Below, piece after piece: positions 11,577 to 22,072 of a DNA stretch of 64,000 bases. Location of the stretch: assembly GCA_024500155.1 (NCBI GenBank), contig CM044875.1, forward strand, positions 14,717,203 to 14,781,202. Direction: 5' to 3'. Numbering within the stretch: the stretch's first letter is position 1; each line of letters starts with the position of its first letter. A program made the position numbers and the translations under genes. The DNA comes from Chenopodium formosanum (lineage: Eukaryota > Streptophyta > Magnoliopsida > Caryophyllales > Amaranthaceae). The notes beneath the pieces are model-generated. The model ran no database searches and was not told where the DNA came from. It was given only the letters and a program-made list of their open reading frames with translations.

Positions 11577-13229
11577 GGATTTCTATTTTAATTCCTGAAT
11601 TTGTTTCGGCAATGATTTAGAATGAGTGGATGAGACTCAAAAAGTTCTAAGTATTTCATGTGCGTAATTTTGATTAACATTATTGTCATATGCATAAAAA
11701 GGTTCTCATTGGAAAGACCATCCGTAATGAGTCAAAAACATAGGATTTTACACGTAGGAAATTTGAGAAATGTCTTTCACAACTAGGACTGAAATAACAC
11801 CGTGCGAAACTGGAAGATTTTATTGAGCACAGAAAGCTGCTGAGGAATGTGGGAAGTAGCGTCAGGGGCCAGAGCTTGGCGCCAAACTTTTAGCCGTAGC
11901 GCCAGACGCCAGTATTGGCGCCAGGCGCTACAATTAAAAGTTGGCGCTAGTCTCTGTTTGCTGGCGCCAATTTCCCCTAATACCGAGCCAGAAATATGCG
12001 TTCTAATTTCGATCGGTTTTTCGTATTGTTTGCTCGATCCTGCTTCCTGATTGAATTTTTTCTCATTTTTCTGAAACCCATATGTGTTCTACATATGGAC
12101 ATAACCCTCTGGGAATTCATGCTCTATCTACCCGATTGAATGCTCCTGGCAACAAAGGGTACATCTGAGAGGTTGAATTCACCAAACCATGGAAGTGAGT
12201 TTTTTCTAAAAACTCGCGGTGTCCTATCCACACGCGTTAACCCTTCACGGTTAGGCTTCTACGCGGTGCATCTGGACAATTAACCATGGACCCTATTTGA
12301 CTAAACCATATCCCGAACTTTAGAGAACTAGAGCCATGGTTAGGTTGCGAACTCATTGCATCATATTGTGCCTACTTGACTAATTGTGCATTATTGGTTG
12401 TGCATATATATCCTATGCTCCTCTTAACCGTTTGTTGATTTGTGTTGAGATTATAATTGATGACTTAAAGAACTTTGCCTAATTAATTAATTAATTAATT
12501 TGAATCAACAAAATTTTTTCTTTTAATCGGAATTGACCTAGTACGACTTTAGGCATACCCAGTTGACTAATAATACCAAAAACAGTCCCAGACCGAGGCT
12601 CCAATATTGGTGCCAAAATCTGAGATGTAGCGCCACTGTATGGTGTGTAGCGCCAGACATTTACTAAAAAGTCTGGCGCCAAGCACCATATTGTGACGCC
12701 AGTCCTGTCGCTTGGCCGACAGTTCGGATTATTTGTCGAGTCATCACCTAATGTCTAATTAATCAGTTTCCTGTTTAATTCGGTTAATTTTGTTGACAAT
12801 AATGCTTAATTGAATCAATGTTCGAGTTTAGGCACTAAGTCCCATGGTCTTACACAAGAGTCTTAACATGTCACCTACACTCACTAGTCTTAGCACACAC
12901 TTTGAGTATACATCACCATGGCCATGTCTTAGGTTCATGCATGGGTCGGTCTTTTCCGTCATTTGAGTTGGGGGGTACATTCTATTCCTAATTCCTCATA
13001 TCCCTCCATCTAAATCTTCTTTCACATTCTATTCTAATTTTACTTTACTTCCTCCATCCATTGCATGTTGAATAAAGTTTGAGTCAAATAATTAACAATA
13101 AATATCCCCAATTTCCTTTTCCACAGTACTTGGTCGAGGAGAGAAGGGCGATTAATCAAGGACAACCTCTTTATTAAGGTCTAGCTTTTTGATAAACCGA
13201 TTCGTCAAAAGAGGAGGGCTAAGAAGATA
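11577..13229 (+). other. Leader of element B
   Basis: Noncoding, with GGCGCC-type clusters at about 11868-11968 and 12595-12715, a TAATTAAT run at about 12479-12500, and the CCGTCATTT / GGGGGGTA module near 12955-12978. Collinear with the leader of A in reverse. Confidence 0.6.
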
Positions 13230-13440
13230 ATCGCAACTCAAGAAGAAGTCAATAATCTTAAGAATCAACTGGCTACTGTGACTGAGACACTGAAACTTCT
13301 CGCACTTAAAGTCGATGACCCCGTGAAGCAAACAAGATCCCATTGCCTCTAGCTAGCGAGAAGACTGGGTGATGATGAAGCGAACAACACAAGACAAGAG
13401 GCGAGCTGCAATGACAAGATTTCATGACCTCTTTTTCTAT
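13230..13440 (+). pseudogene. gag: gag stub of element B (start codon lost, internal deletion)
   Basis: The Gag N-terminus (ATQEEV, LATVTETLKLL, VDDPVKQ) is readable, but the start is ATC at 13230-13232 where D has ATG. After the codons for PVKQ the sequence jumps to the gag tail (CATTGCCTCTAGC..GAGAAGACTGGGTGATGATGAAG). The junction at about 13327-13332 carries GCAA, present on both sides in intact relatives, so a microhomology-mediated deletion of nearly the whole capsid region is likely. Non-functional. Confidence 0.75.
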
Positions 13441-15490
13441 TTCTTTTTCATTTTTTCCTTTCCCCAATAAGTCTAGCATAGACACCTTTCTTTTCCCTTA
13501 GATTAATTTTTGTAGATTTTTTATTTATTTTCTTTTAATAAAAATGAGCATTTATTTCCTTGCATATGATCATCACATTACATTGCATCAAAAAAAAAAA
13601 AAACCATGTCGAATTAAGCACAAGGTATACCAATGATTTTAGGCACCCTTGTAGCCACATCATATCTCCTTTCACCTTTTCAATCATACAATCCTTTCTT
13701 CATAAACCACTTCGAGCCTCGTCTAACGATAGACCTTTCCTTTTTCAACCGACATCTATCTAACCTTGGGATGGGATGGTGTGCAACTTATGCAATTTTC
13801 AAAGAACAAAGCTTGAGTGATTTCAAAAAATCAAAATAGCAAAAATAAGCAAAAAAAAATAATAAATAAAAGTGTACAAAAGGGCAAGTGTTCCAATGTC
13901 TTTGATATGAAAGTATCTTCGATAAGAACACGTCTCAGATTGCGTCTCTTATCGAGTGCTTGGTACCGTGCCTGAGAAACATGAATGCCAAGTGAGTGAT
14001 AGGCCGCATGATCGAGATTGCTCACACTTATAAAAATAAAATAAATGCTAAAGCAAAAAGAGCTAAAAAAGAATAGAAAACCTCAAGCATGAAAATATAA
14101 AGATTCAAAAGCAAGGTTGCACACCTTGGGGGGCTTATCTAGGGTCTTGAGCCTTTATCCCCTTTTTCTTCAAACCTTTAACCTAACCACGTTACAACCC
14201 TTAAAATGACCTTTTTGAGGTATACATACTTGTGCGAGGTTTGGCTAGAGCTACGTTTGGCCTGATTCCTAACGGATACGTAGGCAACCTCACATCGAGG
14301 TGCGGCCGTAATAAACATGCATTCATATTCACATTCACACACTTGCACCATGATCATATCAAGGGATCTCCTATGCTCATCCCTATTCATTTAGAGCTAG
14401 ACTTGGGGGCTTGATCCCTATATTATTAGCTTACCTAGCCTAAGAGTCACCACTATTTGACTCTTTTCAATATATTTTTCCACACATTTAGCTCTTGCGG
14501 CCTAGCTTTAGTGTCACTTTGACACACTGCACACATACATGACCAAATATATTTCCCTTAGGAACCCTTTGTCATGAAATCTTAACGCTGAAGCATGCTT
14601 CGTCAAAATCACATCACCCATAATTGTCATTGCATCACGAAGTATGAAGTGCTTAGCCTCCGTGCCTAAGTTACCCAAATACTTTCATCATTGAGTCAAC
14701 CATTGAAATAGCCTAGGATGGATTAATCCTTGAAACTTGAGAGATAGTATCTAACAACATTTGACTAAGCTCATTCAACATGCATCTTCAGACTTTCGAT
14801 TCTTTTTCGCGTTTTTCTTTTTCGGGAGAAAGTCGGTACCCTCCACAAAAATGACGGAAAATTTTTGCTTTTTTGCATTTTTTCGAGTCGCACGATCACA
14901 TTACAATGCATACACGAGTCATGTACACATTGAGTCATGTCGTATCATATCACCTTGATTTGAGTCTAACACATGTGTCATTTCACTTTGAGTCGAGTCA
15001 ACCTCGAGTCAGTCAATCAGCGAGTCAAGTTTATACCTTGTGTCGTGTCAAGTCGATGAGTCAAGCAACATTAAACCTTAGGTCAACCCTAAGATAATTA
15101 AAGAAATTGGCAAAGTTCTATAGTAAAAAATAAATACAGGTGCAGCAGAATAGGGAGGACCCTACTCCAATTCCTAGTGCCAAAGAAATATTTCAGCAAC
15201 GACAGAGATTGAAGCCTCTCAGAAAGGTGATTTCGACCTCATACAACAATTTCGGGTTCCTTGGTACGCCAGTTATCCCCTATAAGCAATTTGACATGAT
15301 TAAGTAGTCAGTTTGATTACAATTGCAATAAGTGATCGACCTGATGAAAGATCGTCTCGCTTAGCTTAAAGCGCCTAAGATATGGCTCATTACGGAAACA
15401 CCGACATACTGGTTTTAGCGAAAGCAAAGTTCAGGCGAGCTTTAGAGATCGACAAACGTTGGTCTTCGGAAATTTTTCTTCAGAACATTA
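13441..15490 (+). other. Noncoding 3' region of element B
   Basis: Reverse-collinear with 3250-5220 of element A. Contains an A-run near 13590, the minus-strand reading 13831-14025 partly conserved with A, the post-pol signature at about 14249-14290 and the AAATGACGGAAAA module near 14850. No domain recognised. Confidence 0.55.
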
Positions 15491-15499
15491 CCGCAACAA

Positions 15500-15910
15500 A
15501 CATTCAAGCACCGAAGCTCTTTTGTTCAGAGACGCGTGAACATTTCCATCAAAAGCTCTTTTGCTCCAGAGATGCGTGGGCATATCATCAAAGCTCTTTT
15601 GTTCAGAGACGCGTGGACATTTCATTGAAGCTCTTTTGCTCAGAGACGCGTGGGCATATCAATCAAGCTCTTTTGTTCAGAGACGCGTGGACATTTCATA
15701 CAAGCTCTTCTGTTCAGAGACGCATGGACATTTCCTATTTTCAAGCTCTTTTGCTCGGAGACGCGTGGACATCCTATTATTAAACTCTTCGTTTAGAGAT
15801 ACGTGGAAACATCATTCAGAAGATCATATAAAAAAGAAGCTCTTTTGTTCAGAGGCGCGTGAACATATCAAAAGGAAGCTCTTTGTTCAGAGACGAGTGA
15901 ACATCGAAAC
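15500..15910 (+). repeat. Tandem array of about ten 38-bp units with alternating variants (element B)
   Basis: Units of the form AAGCTCTTTTGTTCAGAGAC followed by GCGTGGACATTTC. From about 15550 to 15700 two variants alternate: GCGTGGGCATAT and GCGTGGACATTT, giving a 76-bp two-unit period. Units then degenerate toward the polypurine tract. The same unit family is found in element F (63590 onward). Confidence 0.85.
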
Positions 15911-16341
15911 AACAAGGTGGCGTTCCCTAGACTGTGGAAAGTTGTCACAAACAACTGAAGATTTTTTCAGCAGAAGCAATCTTCGATAGTATTCCCTTGG
16001 ACGCGGAATATTATCATTGCGGAGGAGGATAGTTTCAGGCGAAGCAATCTTCTAATTTGGAAACAGTTACGGGCGTAGCGGTTTTCAAGCGGGATGACAT
16101 TCTCTAGCTTGCAGGAGGTCATCAAAACAACAGTACGACAACAAATCGGTTACTTTCAGAGACGTGTGCTCGACGGTGCAAGATACGCGTTTCTTAACTC
16201 TTTTATCTGTTTAACTAATGCTAGTTTTGCAGGTATCGGCGTTATAAGATTGGTTTAGGATCGCAGAACGTTCTGAATCATTCTCCATCCCTATCGATAC
16301 TTTGACTTTCGTTTTCGAAACTTGCGTTTCTCCAAACTCAG

Positions 16342-16357
16342 TCAAAGTGGGGGCTTC
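16342..16357 (+). other. Polypurine tract of element B
   Basis: CAAAGTGGGGGCTTC directly before the 3' LTR. Confidence 0.85.
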
Positions 16358-16752
16358 TGTAGACACCCATTTGTGTCTCCCCAAAACCAAACCCAGTGAT
16401 GAGTGCCTTTCACGTCGAATCATAATCGAATGAAACGAAAGTGTGGAAAGGTCTAGTGTTGCGGAAAGTTTTATTTCTTTTCTCTTCTCCCTGATTTTGA
16501 AAACTTTATTTTTAAGAAAACAGACAATCCAGTGTTGTTGGTCCATGATATGGGTCCAATAGTGGTGTAGTTGGATGGGGTTTGCAAAGACCTTTCCAAC
16601 GATATATTATAAGCCCAATTCTGATGAATATTGAGGAAGTTATGGCCAATTTACAAAACTGGGCCCGGTTTGAGCTTTAAGTACGGCCTACTGACCTAGG
16701 GGAGGGCCTAATATAATTTATCATTCCTAATGCAATTAGGAATGGTTTTAGT

Positions 16753-16777
16753 CTTCTAGAAGATTCTAGAAGGTTCT
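16753..16777 (+). promoter_or_regulatory. Perfect five-unit heat-shock element in LTR U3
   Basis: Five contiguous units cTTCt / aGAAg / aTTCt / aGAAg / gTTCt, all matching the HSE consensus, about 330 bp upstream of the TATA box. The best such run in the window. LTR HSEs are known to drive heat activation of the Copia element ONSEN; activity here is inferred. Confidence 0.65.
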
Positions 16778-17083
16778 TTTCATTCCTAATTCAATTAGGA
16801 CTCTTCAGAGTTTTAATCAAGATCAAATAAGCATTTTCGATGGGAATTATATTATTTTATCTTCCATTACGGATATTTCTCAGATTTTCGAAAACGTGTT
16901 AAAAGTTAGTTTGGCGTCCAACCCCAGGCCTTGGCGCCTGGAATCGGGATTGGCCCCAGACGCCAGCATTGGCGCCTGGCGCTAGCCACTGGTCCTGGCG
17001 CCAATTAGCCAGGGCTGGCGCCAAGATGGTTTTGCGGTCTTCAGACTCTGTTTTGTTAAATTATCTTTTTTGGATGATTTTCT

Positions 17084-17092
17084 CTATAAATA
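17084..17092 (+). promoter_or_regulatory. TATA box of the family O LTR
   Basis: CTATAAATA about 55 bp downstream of the GGCGCC cluster. The same box is at about 10230 (B 5' LTR) and, inverted, at 26971 and 54831 (D LTRs). Confidence 0.7.
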
Positions 17093-18395
17093 TCGTATTA
17101 AAAACTCCGTTTTCATTCACCAATTCTCTTTATTCTTAAGTTTTAATCAACTCTTTTCATTCATCAACTATCTTCATCATTCATCAACAAGCATTATCGA
17201 TAACCAACTCTCATCAAGATTTTCTTGATTATTCTCTCTCTCTTTCCTTTTCAAAACCTTGTTTTTTAATAAATAATTCCGCATTCACAAGATCTAGAAA
17301 CACCTAGCCATATTCGAAGTTGCCTTCGCCCTAGACGTGAAAGGTTTTAATTTCAGAGGGTTTGGTCCCAAATCTCTCTTTCAATTATTTAATTTGATTG
17401 TTTTGATTATTATTTTCCTTGAAGTTACTAACGTGTGTATTTTTTTATTAGAAAGAGGTACGAGGCATCCAAGTAAGTACTTTAATTGATTTTATTGATA
17501 TTATGATGTAGATATCATGTCTATATTGTTATTATGATATTCCTAGTATCATGTCTAGGGTATTTTTAATATTAAATATGATTGCTATGATGCCTTTTAT
17601 TCTCTTTCTAATATTTATTCATGTTAGTATCATGTTAGGGTTAAAGATTTGATTTTTATCGCTTAGTGACATGCTAGGGTTTGTTATTAATCTTGTTAGT
17701 ATCATGCCTAGGATCTTGATATTATTATGCTTTAATATTAACATGAACATGATTATGATTATAATTGTTATAATTTATGATGATTATGATTATTATTATT
17801 ATTATTATTTTGATAATGATTATTTTATTTATGATTATTATTCATGATTATTGATTATTATTATGTTGCTTGATATTTATATTTATTGCTTGATCACCTT
17901 TGATGCATGTTTAAAGGGAATTTGTATTTGCAATCACGCTTAATAAGATATTAATAATCTTGTTTAGGGTTAATTGTGATTATAATTTCAAGTGATCGCC
18001 AATAATAGATTTGTTTGTGCATTAATGTTCAACCAACATAGATTAAACAGGTTTAGGGTTAATCCTATTGATTGCATGTTAGTCAGAAAGCGCACATGAA
18101 TAAGAGCAGAATAAAGTAGAGGCCTATTATTAGGGCAGGTTCAATCTCTTTTAGGTTGGATTTGTACCATCATCCCCGAACCCTTATTTGGTTCATGACC
18201 TTATGGAGTTGACGATCTCTTGGATCGTTAAGGGGTGTAACCTTCACCTCGTGAACGGTTTACAATTTCCTTAAAAACTTGTTGGCGACTCTTTTGCTCT
18301 ATCTTCTTCCCTTTTGGACGCCGCCGTACTTTAGTGTATGATCACAGTGGGGTTCAAGCTAGTGAGATTTTAAAGACTTGAAATTATTCCCTACA

Positions 18396-19152
18396 ATTAT
18401 CAAAATTGTTATTAGCGGTATCATATTCTAAACACTGTTTCTATTTTTATGAACATTTAGGTTACTTTAATGAACCTTTCCATTTTACATAATTATCTGC
18501 ATATGTACATAAGCTTTTTAGAAAATAATTGAACACGTAATTATGAACTTGTTTTCCTGTATTTGAACTTTGTTGTTTTATTTTTGAACTCCAACAATGG
18601 TAATTATGAACTGTGTTTGTTTATTGCAGTTAGAACATATAAAATAGTTTATATGGATCGAAAAGTCTGAAGACAGAGTAGCATTCTAAGCATTGTTTTC
18701 AGGGGAAGTTTTTGAACGGTGTTCAGTGGTTTGTGCTTGGGGTTCATAATTATGAACAAAAGTAGTGTTTCAAATTTCAATATTGATGATTTGATTTACT
18801 CCTCAATTTCTTATTTTTGTAATCCTAATTTTTTATTGAATTTTTTATACATATAAAAATGAAAAAAAAAGCTTAAAAACTATGAACTTCCTACTTGGAA
18901 TTTCTGCATTTACCTTTTCAACTTCTTTCAATTCATCCGTATTTAATGTATTTTGATCAACAATTGACTTTTCACAACTTTTTATAATTTTATGTGTTGA
19001 ACACCTGAGCAATTGATGGATATTTGTACGAGTTTGGGTTCTAAGTTCATGTTCAATTTTAAAAAATCAACAATTGTTCATTTAATTTCTAATTTATACA
19101 TGCATGTTCTCATTTTAAAAGTTCTTGAAGTACCTTTTGCACATTTACACAT

Positions 19153-19190
<38 letters not shown>

Positions 19191-19925
19191 AGAAGAGAGA
19201 ACTTTCATCCATGACATTCTAAAAATATATGAATAAGATTATAATTTTTTTTATATAGATTTAGCAAAATAATAGTAAATTATACAAAATTGAATAATGT
19301 TAAAATAATTTTATCTTTATTTTAAGAATTTTGCTTGAATGTGAAGTTCTTGTAGAATATCCATAGTGGTATTTGATTTATTTGTAGAGAAAGAAAAAAA
19401 CTGTAGAGAAGAGAGAGAATTATGATCTCGTGTAAGTTGAGGGAAAATGGGAAAGTTACAGTTTTGATATAAAAAAATGATAGTTGAAAACAAAACAGGA
19501 GGGAATTATTAATTGGGCGTGGATTTTCCTCTGTTTGGGCTGTTTTTTGGGCCTGGTGTACCTATTTCTAAGTGCACCATGGTGCATGTAATACTAATTG
19601 GTGTTAGGATTTGTATTCAAAAAAAAAAAGTTGTGTTAGGATTTTTCTTTTCTTAGTTTATCAGCTAGATGGCTAGTGAATAGTCTGAATAATAATCACA
19701 AAAAAATAAAAATAAAAAAAATATTTACTTTCCTATAAAAATTAAAATGTAAGTAGTAGAAAGAAAAAAAAAAGTTATGAACCAATGAACTTAATATCAA
19801 AGTCATCTCTATTAAAAAAAAAAAATCAAAGTCTGGTAAACTAATAATATCCCGTCCGATGTTTTCAAAAAAACAAAAAAGTCATATGGTAAAGATGAGA
19901 GACTCTACAACGAACTAATGAAAAC
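18396..19925. other. AT-rich DNA outside the recognised elements
   Basis: About 1.5 kb between elements B and C. No domain-bearing ORF, RNA gene or LTR recognised. It contains a 34-base A-run (19155-19188), several shorter A-runs, and the near-palindrome GTGCACCATGGTGCAT (about 19574-19589). It may be host intergenic DNA or a non-autonomous transposon; I could not define ends. Confidence 0.5.
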
Positions 19926-20379
19926 TGTACGGGGAGTATATAAAATGGGCCGATATCTCACAAAATGCGGATATGGACCCTGTATGTTTGTCAAATGGGC
20001 TGATATGTTTCATAAAGCAAACATATCGGTTTGTCGCAACTCGGCACGTGGCAACAACGTCTTGACACTTGTCGAGGAAAGTCTTGAATGCCACCAAGCC
20101 ACCACCTCTCTATTATAAATAGTAGCTTAAGCCTCATTAATAAGTTAACATTTATTACTCTCTCTCTCTCTCTCTCTCTTTCTTAATCTCTTTCTCTCTC
20201 TAATTTCTCTTTGTTAAACACTTTCTGACTTTGTCATCGGAGTGGTTATCCCTGGATCACCCCGGGGTTAGCTAATCCTTTATCTTTGTGTAGGTTCTCT
20301 TTTGCCCGATAGGAGCTTAACGGGTTGCATACTCGAGCTTTGGACTTTTGAAACGGGTTGTCGGATCCTTGCAGGAACA
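19926..20379 (+). mobile_element. 5' LTR of element C (about 454 bp)
   Basis: Proposed from TGTACGGGGAGTATAT to CTTGCAGGAACA. The right end is fixed by the adjoining primer site; the left end is inferred from the TG. A TATA-like box TATTATAAATAG lies near 20110-20121, and a CT repeat follows in the presumed transcribed leader. No second LTR is in the window. Confidence 0.65.
20157..20180. repeat. (CT)n microsatellite downstream of LTR TATA box
   Basis: Uninterrupted CT dinucleotides about 40 bp after the TATA-like box of element C. Confidence 0.9.
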
Positions 20380-20381
20380 AT

Positions 20382-20399
20382 TGGCGCTAGAAGAAGGGG
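20382..20399 (+). other. Primer binding site of element C
   Basis: TGGCGCTAGAAGAAGGGG two bases after the LTR end. It starts with TGG as expected for a tRNA CCA end; the tRNA is not assigned. Confidence 0.65.
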
Positions 20400-20401
20400 A
20401 A

Positions 20402-20740
20402 TGTAACACCCCGACCCCAAACAAATTAGGGAGGGGCCTAATGTCACGAAATGCGCATCGAGGGCCAACAACTGTCCCCACAAACCAACACAAGTCCTTC
20501 CGGCGCATTTTGTCCTCACTTATGCGCACCCTGAGAAAACTTCCCAGGAGGTCACCCATCCTAAGACTACTCCCAACCAAGCACGCTTAACTGTGGAATA
20601 TCTTAGCAAATGAGCTCCCTAAAAGGAAGATGCACCTTGTTGATATGAGTAGTATATCAATTCCTTTTAAAGCAATCATGGGGGGTATTATGGGGAAGCT
20701 ACGTAATTGCTTCTATCGCCTAAGAACCTCACATCCTACA
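20402..20740 (-). mobile_element. Cassandra-like solo LTR carrying 5S rRNA sequence
   Basis: On the minus strand this 339-bp segment starts TGTAGGATGTGAGG and ends GGGGTGTTACA (TG..CA). Its centre, 20538-20600, matches the 3' half of plant 5S rRNA, including AGTTAAGCGTGCTTGG (A-box region) and GGATGGGTGACCTCC (C-box region). Cassandra TRIM elements are known for 5S-derived LTRs of 240-350 bp with these internal Pol III motifs. No Cassandra interior and no matching 5-bp target duplication (GGGAA versus TTAAA) were seen, so it is either an old solo LTR or has lost an edge. Confidence 0.75.
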
Positions 20741-20750
20741 TTAAAAAAAA

Positions 20751-21311
20751 ATGCCTGAAAACCAGAGCACATCGATAGCCGAGAAGGTGGTTAATCGGAC
20801 AGTCAGAGTGGGGACTGGGGTGCCGAATCCAGAAATTGAGATCGAAGATGAAACCCATACTTTAGAAGGCAACCACTTTCATATGTCATTAACCCAAGAA
20901 GGTCGTGGTGAGGGGAATCAAGATCCAATGGCTGAGTTCACGCCGGAAGAACTGGAAACGGCAGCAAGGGTAATGAGTGCCACGAGTAAGAAAAGAAAGG
21001 AAACAAGGGCAACCCATGATGGAGAAGGGGTGCCAGTCGCAAATCATGGTAACCAGTCTAACCGGGCTGGAGGTTCGCAAATTCGTCGACATGATAGGTC
21101 GCCAATAAGATCACAGCCAACTCGATGGGAGTCGGAAGCTCAATCCACAGGTCCTGTGGTGAGTATGGAGAATCAACAGCAAGGGGCAGTGCGAGCGATA
21201 GTCCAGTTGAGGGCATCGCCGTGTGCACAAGGAATCATAGATCAGCTTATGGAGAAGATAAAAATGCCAACATGTCGTATGATGGAAGAGGAGATCCAAG
21301 CCGATACATAA
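20751..21311 (+). pseudogene. gag: gag N-terminal part of element C
   Basis: Starts MPENQSTSIAEK and reads 186 codons of low-complexity, charged Gag N-terminus (EFTPEELETAARVM, RRHDRSPIRSQPTRW). The frame fails near 21258-21265 in an A-run, where one base appears to be missing: after DQLMEKIK the Gag continues in another frame with NANMSYDGRGDPSRY. The start is the first ATG after the Cassandra-like insertion. Confidence 0.7.
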
Positions 21312-22072
21312 CCTTCTATGAGGGGCATATGATTCTGTACACTAACTCAGATGCAGTATGGTGTAAAGTCTTTCCAACCACACTGACTGGGGCAGCAGCG
21401 GATTGGTTTAACGACCTAGGAAATGGAACAATAGACAGCTTTGAGAAGCTGGCAGAGATGTTTGTTGGGCAGTATATCAGCAACAGTGTGCGACAAAGAA
21501 CTTTAGGAGAATTGATGGCAGTGGAGCAAAGGCCAGATGAGTCTTTGAGGGATTACATTAGGCGGTTTAACAATGAGGCAAACACGATTCCGAAATTGTA
21601 GCAAGAAATAGTTGTAATGGCTCTAATGAATGGCTCGAATGATTCTAAATCCAAGCGTTACCTCACAAGAAAGAATTTTCCGACACTAGCAGCCGCTTTT
21701 AACAAAGCACATGACTACATCAAAAGTGAAGAGTTGATGAAGACGAGTAACAAAAATGTATATGCTGGTAAGGGGCAGTATCAAGCTGAAGGTACAGCCT
21801 CTGGAAGTGCAAGGCCGAGAGCTCTAACCCCGGGAAGGGGAGAAAATCGGCAGGAAACAAGGGCAGCCAGACCACCAATGCGATATAACTCGTATACACC
21901 CCTTAATACACCCAAGGCGGCAATTTACTCTATGAATCAGAACAGAGAAGGATGGGTGAGACCAATTCCAATGAAGGCAAAGCCGAGAGATGCCAAGAAG
22001 TACTGTATGTTTCATAGGGATGTGGGTCATTATACCGAAGAGTGCACACAATTGAAGGACAATATATAGGAA
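21262..22072 (+). pseudogene. gag: gag capsid and zinc-knuckle part of element C
   Basis: Retrotrans_gag-type sequence (YITFYEGHMILY, TGAAADWFNDL, FVGQYISN, LRDYIRRFNNEA) is interrupted by TAG at 21599-21601, then continues in the same frame to CMFHRDVGHYTEEC, a degenerate zinc-knuckle typical of Tat Gags. A further in-frame TAG ends it at about 22068 and separates it from protease. With both stops it cannot give a full Gag-Pol without readthrough. Confidence 0.8.

Larger units (their letters stand above)
10060..18395 (+). mobile_element. Element B: internally deleted family O retrotransposon (plus strand)
   Basis: 5' LTR (first 556 bp absent), primer site, leader, a stub of gag, noncoding 3' region with a two-unit tandem array, polypurine tract and complete 3' LTR. 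All pol domains and most of gag are gone. The truncated left end coincides to the base with the end of element A. The simplest explanation is that A inserted into B's 5' LTR, so the missing piece should lie left of this window. Confidence 0.8.
16358..18395 (+). mobile_element. 3' LTR of element B (complete, 2038 bp)
   Basis: TGTAGACACCC..TTCCCTACA. In order: five contiguous heat-shock units (16753-16777), GGCGCC cluster (about 16912-17028), TATA box CTATAAATA (17084-17092), ATT microsatellite near 17786-17810. The flank begins ATTAT (18396-18400), the predicted target duplication; its partner would lie left of the window. Confidence 0.92.

Noticed and set aside
15500..15910. CRISPR-like array of regular repeats
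   Set aside because: Units are tandem with no unique spacers, in a plant retrotransposon 3' region.
15382..15989. Two overlapping repeat proteins with CSETRGH-type motifs
   Set aside because: Periodic translations of the 38-bp tandem array, not conserved as proteins; the array is degenerate at both ends.
19574..19589. GTGCACCATGGTGCAT near-palindrome as a transposon end
   Set aside because: No partner end, target duplication or Helitron-type CTRR terminus could be found.
20538..20600. Functional 5S rRNA gene
   Set aside because: Only the 3' half matches, the 5' half is missing, and TG..CA ends of a Cassandra-like LTR surround it.
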